A DNA stretch of 64,000 nt from Raineyella sp. LH-20 (GTDB taxonomy: Bacteria; Actinomycetota; Actinomycetes; Propionibacteriales; Propionibacteriaceae): contig NZ_CP137003.1 in NCBI RefSeq assembly GCF_033110965.1, positions 2,170,001-2,234,000 on the forward strand. Reading direction: 5' to 3'. The notes under the pieces are model-generated. The model did no database searches and was not told where the DNA came from. It was given only the letters and a program-made list of their open reading frames with translations. This document shows, in pieces, positions 60,739-64,000 of the stretch. Made by a program: the position numbers and the translations under genes. Position 1 is the first letter of the stretch, and each line of letters opens with the position of its first letter.

Positions 60739-62238
60739 CTATCCCTCCAGCAGCGGTTCCATCCAGGCCTCGATCTCCTCGGGTCTGCGCGGCAGCGTGT
60801 CCGAGAGCACTCGAGGGCCGTCGGCGGTGATCAGGACGTCGTCCTCGATCCGTACGCCGATGCCGCGCAGTTCCTCGGGCACCAGCAGATCGGTGGACTT
60901 GAAGTAGAGCCCGGGTTCCACGGTGATGACCATCCCCTCGCGCAGGGTGCCGAGCCGGTAGTTCTCGTTGCGGGCCTGGGCACAGTCATGCACGTCGATG
61001 CCGAGGTGGTGGGAGGTGCCGTGGACCATCCAGCGCCGGTGCTGGCCGCCCTCCTCGGAGACCGACACCTCGGGCGTCACCGGCAGCAGACCCCAGGCGT
61101 ACAGGCGCTCGGCGAGGACGGTGATGGCGGTCTGGTGCACGTCCTTGAAGGTGGTGCCGGGACGGCAGACGGCGATGGCGGCGTCCGCAGCGTCGAGGAC
61201 GGCCTGGTAGACCTTCCGTTGGGCGTCGCTGAACCGGCCGTTCACCGGCAGGGTCCGGGTGATGTCGGCGGTGTAGAGGGTGTCGACCTCGATGCCGGCG
61301 TCGATCAGGATCAGGTCGCCGTCGCGGACCTCGCCGTCGTTGCGGATCCAGTGCAGGGTGCAGGCATGGTCACCGGCGGCGGCGATGGTGTCGTAGCCGA
61401 CGGCGTTGCCCTCGTGGCGGGCGTACAGGCCGAAGACGCCCTCCACCCAGCGTTCCCCGCGGCCCTTGGCGACGGCGTCGGGGAAGGAACGGACGACCTC
61501 GGTGAAGGCGGCGGCGGTGCGGTCGCAGGCCAGCTGCATCTGGTCGACCTCGAAGGCGTCCTTGGTGAGTCGCAGCTCGGACAGGGCGGTGGCCAGTTCG
61601 TCGTCCGGGGAGGACTGCTCGCTGTCGGCCGTCCACCGGACGCCGTGGTCCTCGCGCAGCGTGTCCACCTGGGCGGTCAGCTCGGCGTCGGCCTCGCGGA
61701 CGATCCGGATCCGGGTGGAGCCGGCGTTCTTGGCCAGGGCCGCGGGCAGCTGGTCGATCGGCGCGCAGGCCAGTCCGGTCATCGCCGCCATCTCGTCCAG
61801 CGACTCGCGCTGGCCGACCCACATCTCGCCGTAGCGGGAGCTGGCGTAGAACTCCTCGTCCGTCCGTGGGGCGCGGGGCTTGAAGTAGAGCGTCGCCTCG
61901 TGGCCGCCGTCGGTGGGCTCCAGCACCAGGACGGCGTTCGGCTCCCGGTCGGTGCCCAGCCCGGACAGGTGGGCGAAGGCGGAGTGCGGCCGGAACCGGT
62001 AGTCGCAGTCGTTGTTGCGGACCTTCAGGCCGCCGGCCGGGACCACCAGCCGCTCACCGGGGAAGGCCGCGCCGATGGTGCTGCGGCGGACCGCCGCCGG
62101 ATCCGCGGCGGGCAATCGGTCCGGAAGATCGGAGGAGTACGGGGCCCACCCGTCGACGATGAACGTGCGGAACGCCTCGGAGAACGGGCTCTGGCGGTTC
62201 GGCAGCTTCTCGGTGGTGGTGACCTCGTCTTCAGCCAT
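60739..62238 (-). CDS. pepP: Xaa-Pro aminopeptidase (aminopeptidase P, M24B)
   Basis: A 499-residue metallopeptidase that removes N-terminal residues preceding proline. The N-terminal non-catalytic domain includes the RPHSAFAHLSGL segment. The pita-bread domain supplies the dinuclear metal ligands: D in LILIDAGIE, D in YTADITRT, H in HGTSHHLGIDVH, E in VITVEPGLY and E in GVRIEDDVL. Length is typical for long-form PepP. The ATG at 62238 has CAGAAT seven bases upstream, suggesting a leaderless transcript. corA follows in the same operon. No signal peptide is visible, so it acts in the cytoplasm on peptides, possibly those imported by the dpp system. Confidence 0.95.
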   Translation of the reverse strand: MAEDEVTTTEKLPNRQSPFSEAFRTFIVDGWAPYSSDLPDRLPAADPAAVRRSTIGAAFPGERLVVPAGGLKVRNNDCDYRFRPHSAFAHLSGLGTDREPNAVLVLEPTDGGHEATLYFKPRAPRTDEEFYASSRYGEMWVGQRESLDEMAAMTGLACAPIDQLPAALAKNAGSTRIRIVREADAELTAQVDTLREDHGVRWTADSEQSSPDDELATALSELRLTKDAFEVDQMQLACDRTAAAFTEVVRSFPDAVAKGRGERWVEGVFGLYARHEGNAVGYDTIAAAGDHACTLHWIRNDGEVRDGDLILIDAGIEVDTLYTADITRTLPVNGRFSDAQRKVYQAVLDAADAAIAVCRPGTTFKDVHQTAITVLAERLYAWGLLPVTPEVSVSEEGGQHRRWMVHGTSHHLGIDVHDCAQARNENYRLGTLREGMVITVEPGLYFKSTDLLVPEELRGIGVRIEDDVLITADGPRVLSDTLPRRPEEIEAWMEPLLEG

Positions 62239-62409
62239 GGCCCCCATTCTGACACCGGGCCCGGAGGAGCCGGCCCTGCCACGTCCCCGGAGAAGGGCGT
62301 CGTCGCCCGGAGACGGCGTCGTCCCTGGGGAAAGACGTCCGTGGTGCGGGGGCGGCGTACGGTCGCGGGTCGATAGAGTGGGAAACCACATCGGAACAGC
62401 GGAGGACGA

Positions 62410-63153
62410 ATGGCGATGAAGGCCCCGGCGAGCGCACAGCGCAGGCTCCTTGACCTGAACAAGGTCGACACCACCCTCCTGCGGCTCGCGCACCGGCGGA
62501 AGCATCTGCCCGAGCATGCGGAGGTCCTGCGCATCCAGGCCGAGCTGGCCACCATCGACGACGAGCTGACCGCCGCCGAGACGGCGGTCGCCGACGGCGA
62601 ACTGGCGCAGCGGCGGGCCGAGGCGGACCTGGAGCCGGTGCGGGAGCGCCGCGCGCGCGACCAGGCGCGGATCGACGCCGGGGACGTCGACGCGAAGGCC
62701 CTGCGCGGGCTGGTCGACGAGGCGGCCCACCTCGACCGGCGGATCGGGGAGCTGGAGGACCTCGAGCTGGAGGCGATGGAGCAGCTCGAGCAGGCCACCA
62801 CCGTCCGCGACGAGGTGGCCGGACGCCGCGCCGGGCTGGACGCCCGGCTCAAGGAGGCGGTGGCGGCCCGGACGAAGGTCGCTCAGCAGATCGACACCGA
62901 GGCCAAGGGACAGCTGGCGGTCCGCGCCGGCTACGTGGCCGAGGTCCCGGGCGACTTGTTCGCGCTGTACGAGAAGATCCGCCAGCATCTCGGCTCGGGG
63001 GCGGCCGCCCTGGTGGCCCGCCGCTGCGAGGGGTGCGGATTGGAGGCCAACGCCTCGGACCTGCGGTCGTACGCCGCGGCCGCCGCCGATGACGTGGTGC
63101 GGTGCGCCGAGTGCGGCCGGATCCTGGTCCGCACCGCGGAGTCCGGCCTCTGA
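62410..63153 (+). CDS. Coiled-coil protein with C-terminal C4 zinc ribbon
   Basis: A 247-residue protein. Residues 10-180 are a nearly continuous charged coiled coil, and the end holds a C4 zinc ribbon (CEGCG ... CAECG, with about 20 residues between the pairs), the arrangement of the bacterial CT398-like zf-RING_7 family. Structural homologues bind nucleic-acid or secretion-related partners, but no firm function is known. GGAGGACGA precedes the ATG, and a TAGAGT box lies about 35 bases upstream, so this gene has a normal leader. It is followed by a 23-base repeat array and then the RNB ribonuclease gene. Confidence 0.9.
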   Translation: MAMKAPASAQRRLLDLNKVDTTLLRLAHRRKHLPEHAEVLRIQAELATIDDELTAAETAVADGELAQRRAEADLEPVRERRARDQARIDAGDVDAKALRGLVDEAAHLDRRIGELEDLELEAMEQLEQATTVRDEVAGRRAGLDARLKEAVAARTKVAQQIDTEAKGQLAVRAGYVAEVPGDLFALYEKIRQHLGSGAAALVARRCEGCGLEANASDLRSYAAAAADDVVRCAECGRILVRTAESGL

Positions 63154-63169
63154 GCTCTGGCGGCACGGC

Positions 63170-63238
63170 GGGTGAGCCCTGGCGACTCGGCGGTGTGAGC
63201 CCCGCCGGCATGGCAGTGTGAGCCCCGCCGGGACGGCG
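63170..63238. repeat. Tandem repeat, 23-base unit, three copies
   Basis: Three 23-base copies begin at 63170, 63193 and 63216; each contains GTGAGCCC followed by a GGCG-rich end. A degenerate partial copy (63150-63169) overlaps the stop codon of the zinc-ribbon gene. The array ends about 20 bases before the promoter box of the ribonuclease gene. Confidence 0.88.
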
Positions 63239-63269
63239 GTGTCGCCACCCCCGCGCGTAGGGTGGGCAC

Positions 63270-64000
63270 ATGCCAGCGCGCCATCTCAACCTGCATGGCG
63301 TCGTCCCGTCCGCGCTCGCCGAGGGGGTCGCCCGCCTGCAGTCGCGGCTTCACATCCCGGATGCCTTCCCCGCCGATGTCCTGGCCGCCGCCGACGAGGC
63401 CGCCCGGGCGCCCAGCCTGCCGACCCTCGATCGTACGGACCTCGACCTGGTCACCATCGACCCGCCGGGCTCGCGCGACCTCGACCAGGCGGTCCACATC
63501 ACCCGGGATGGCACCGGCTACCTGGTGTCGTACGCGATCGCTGACATCGCCGCCTTCGTCCGGCCCGGCGATCCGATCGACACCGAGGCTCATCGTCGCG
63601 GGCAGACGTTCTACGCCCCGCACCGACGGTTCCCACTGCACCCGCCCGTCCTGTCGGAGGGGGCGGCGAGCCTGCTGCCGGGCGAGGTGCGCCCGGCATT
63701 GCTGTGGCAGATCAGGTTGGACTCCGACGGGGCGACGGTGGAGAAGCATGTCGGCCGGGCCCTGGTCCGGTCCCGCGCCCAGCTCAGCTATGACGAGGTC
63801 CAGATGGAGCTGGACACCGACCGGGCGGACGACTCCCTCGACCTGCTCCGGGAGGTCGGCCTGTTGCGCGAGGAGCGTGAAGCGGCGCGCGGCGGGGTCA
63901 GCCTCAACATCCCGGAGCAGGAGATCGAGGTCCGTTCCCCCGGCCGCTGGCGGTTGAAGTTCCGTCGCCCGGTCCGGATCGAGGACTGGAACGCCCAGAT
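63270..64000 (+). CDS. RNB-domain 3'-5' exoribonuclease (RNase II/R family; cut by right edge)
   Basis: The first 243 codons of an RNB ribonuclease, which degrades single-stranded RNA from the 3' end with Mg2+. TIDPPGSRDLDQAVHI, with the catalytic aspartates, and YAIADIAAFVRPGDPIDTEAHRRGQTFYAP are the unmistakable family core, here beginning near residue 70. There is no cold-shock domain before it, so this is the short actinobacterial form rather than full RNase R. TAGGGT at 63258-63263 lies six bases before the ATG, implying leaderless transcription. The C-terminal part is outside the window. Confidence 0.93.
   Translation, partial: MPARHLNLHGVVPSALAEGVARLQSRLHIPDAFPADVLAAADEAARAPSLPTLDRTDLDLVTIDPPGSRDLDQAVHITRDGTGYLVSYAIADIAAFVRPGDPIDTEAHRRGQTFYAPHRRFPLHPPVLSEGAASLLPGEVRPALLWQIRLDSDGATVEKHVGRALVRSRAQLSYDEVQMELDTDRADDSLDLLREVGLLREEREAARGGVSLNIPEQEIEVRSPGRWRLKFRRPVRIEDWNAQ

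Overview
The window is a stretch of chromosome from a high-GC actinobacterium. Base composition is roughly 70 percent GC and coding density is very high. Lineage markers are a mycothiol gene (mshB), a DUF3117 protein, monomeric isocitrate dehydrogenase, the long actinobacterial DapD, an actinobacterial imuA'-imuB-dnaE2 cassette and a perfect actinobacterial SOS box. From about 32 kb onward the gene order follows the Mycobacterium tuberculosis block Rv1170-Rv1239c as I recall it (mshB, fdx-dapC, dapD/dapE, DUF3117, glgA/glgC, O-methyltransferase, htrA, tatB, mrp, DUF1003, MgtE-N, CorA), but with local losses and insertions. A member of Propionibacteriales is plausible; I cannot fix the genus from sequence alone.

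Layout. 0-2.2 kb: isoaspartyl methyltransferase (cut by the left edge), an Fpg/Nei glycosylase and a YoaK-type membrane protein. 2.2-8.1 kb: a compact catabolic cluster of APC permease and AGXT2L-type PLP phospho-lyase, divergent from an APH-fold kinase, an SDR and a GntR regulator; this looks like uptake and degradation of an amino alcohol or hydroxy-amino acid through a phosphorylated intermediate. 8.1-12.9 kb: MarR-like regulator, lipid kinase, SDR with a CRP/GlxR-type site, icd. 13-18 kb (minus strand): pantothenate operon panC, panB, panD plus a DUF2520 reductase that may replace PanE, then a CDP-alcohol phosphatidyltransferase and an RNase HI-DUF4440 fusion. 18-25.8 kb: Wzy/ligase-like membrane protein with a Trp-rich repeat tail, CorA variant, several small conserved proteins, MFS transporter. 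26-32 kb: dppABCDF peptide transporter.

32-46.5 kb: mshB, VanW protein, fdxA, the whole succinylase branch of lysine/diaminopimelate synthesis (dapC, dapD, dapE, and dapA further on), glgA/glgC. 46.5-53.5 kb: envelope and stress genes (HtrA-like protease, tatB, mrp, DUF1003, MgtE-N/CBS protein, CoA-ester lyase, stress protein, CAT-family acetyltransferase). 53.5-59.5 kb: SOS-controlled mutagenic polymerase operon. 59.6-64 kb: CorA, aminopeptidase P, coiled-coil zinc-ribbon protein and the start of an RNB ribonuclease.

Two properties run through the whole window. First, there are at least fourteen short tandem-repeat arrays. Those inside genes have units that keep the reading frame (15, 18 or 24 bases); those between genes often do not (17, 19, 23 bases). 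Several sit in loops of enzymes, including both ImuB and DnaE2 of the mutagenic polymerase complex. Second, many genes have a TANNNT box only 6-7 bases before the start codon, the signature of leaderless transcription. No rRNA, tRNA, CRISPR array, insertion sequence or prophage was seen.
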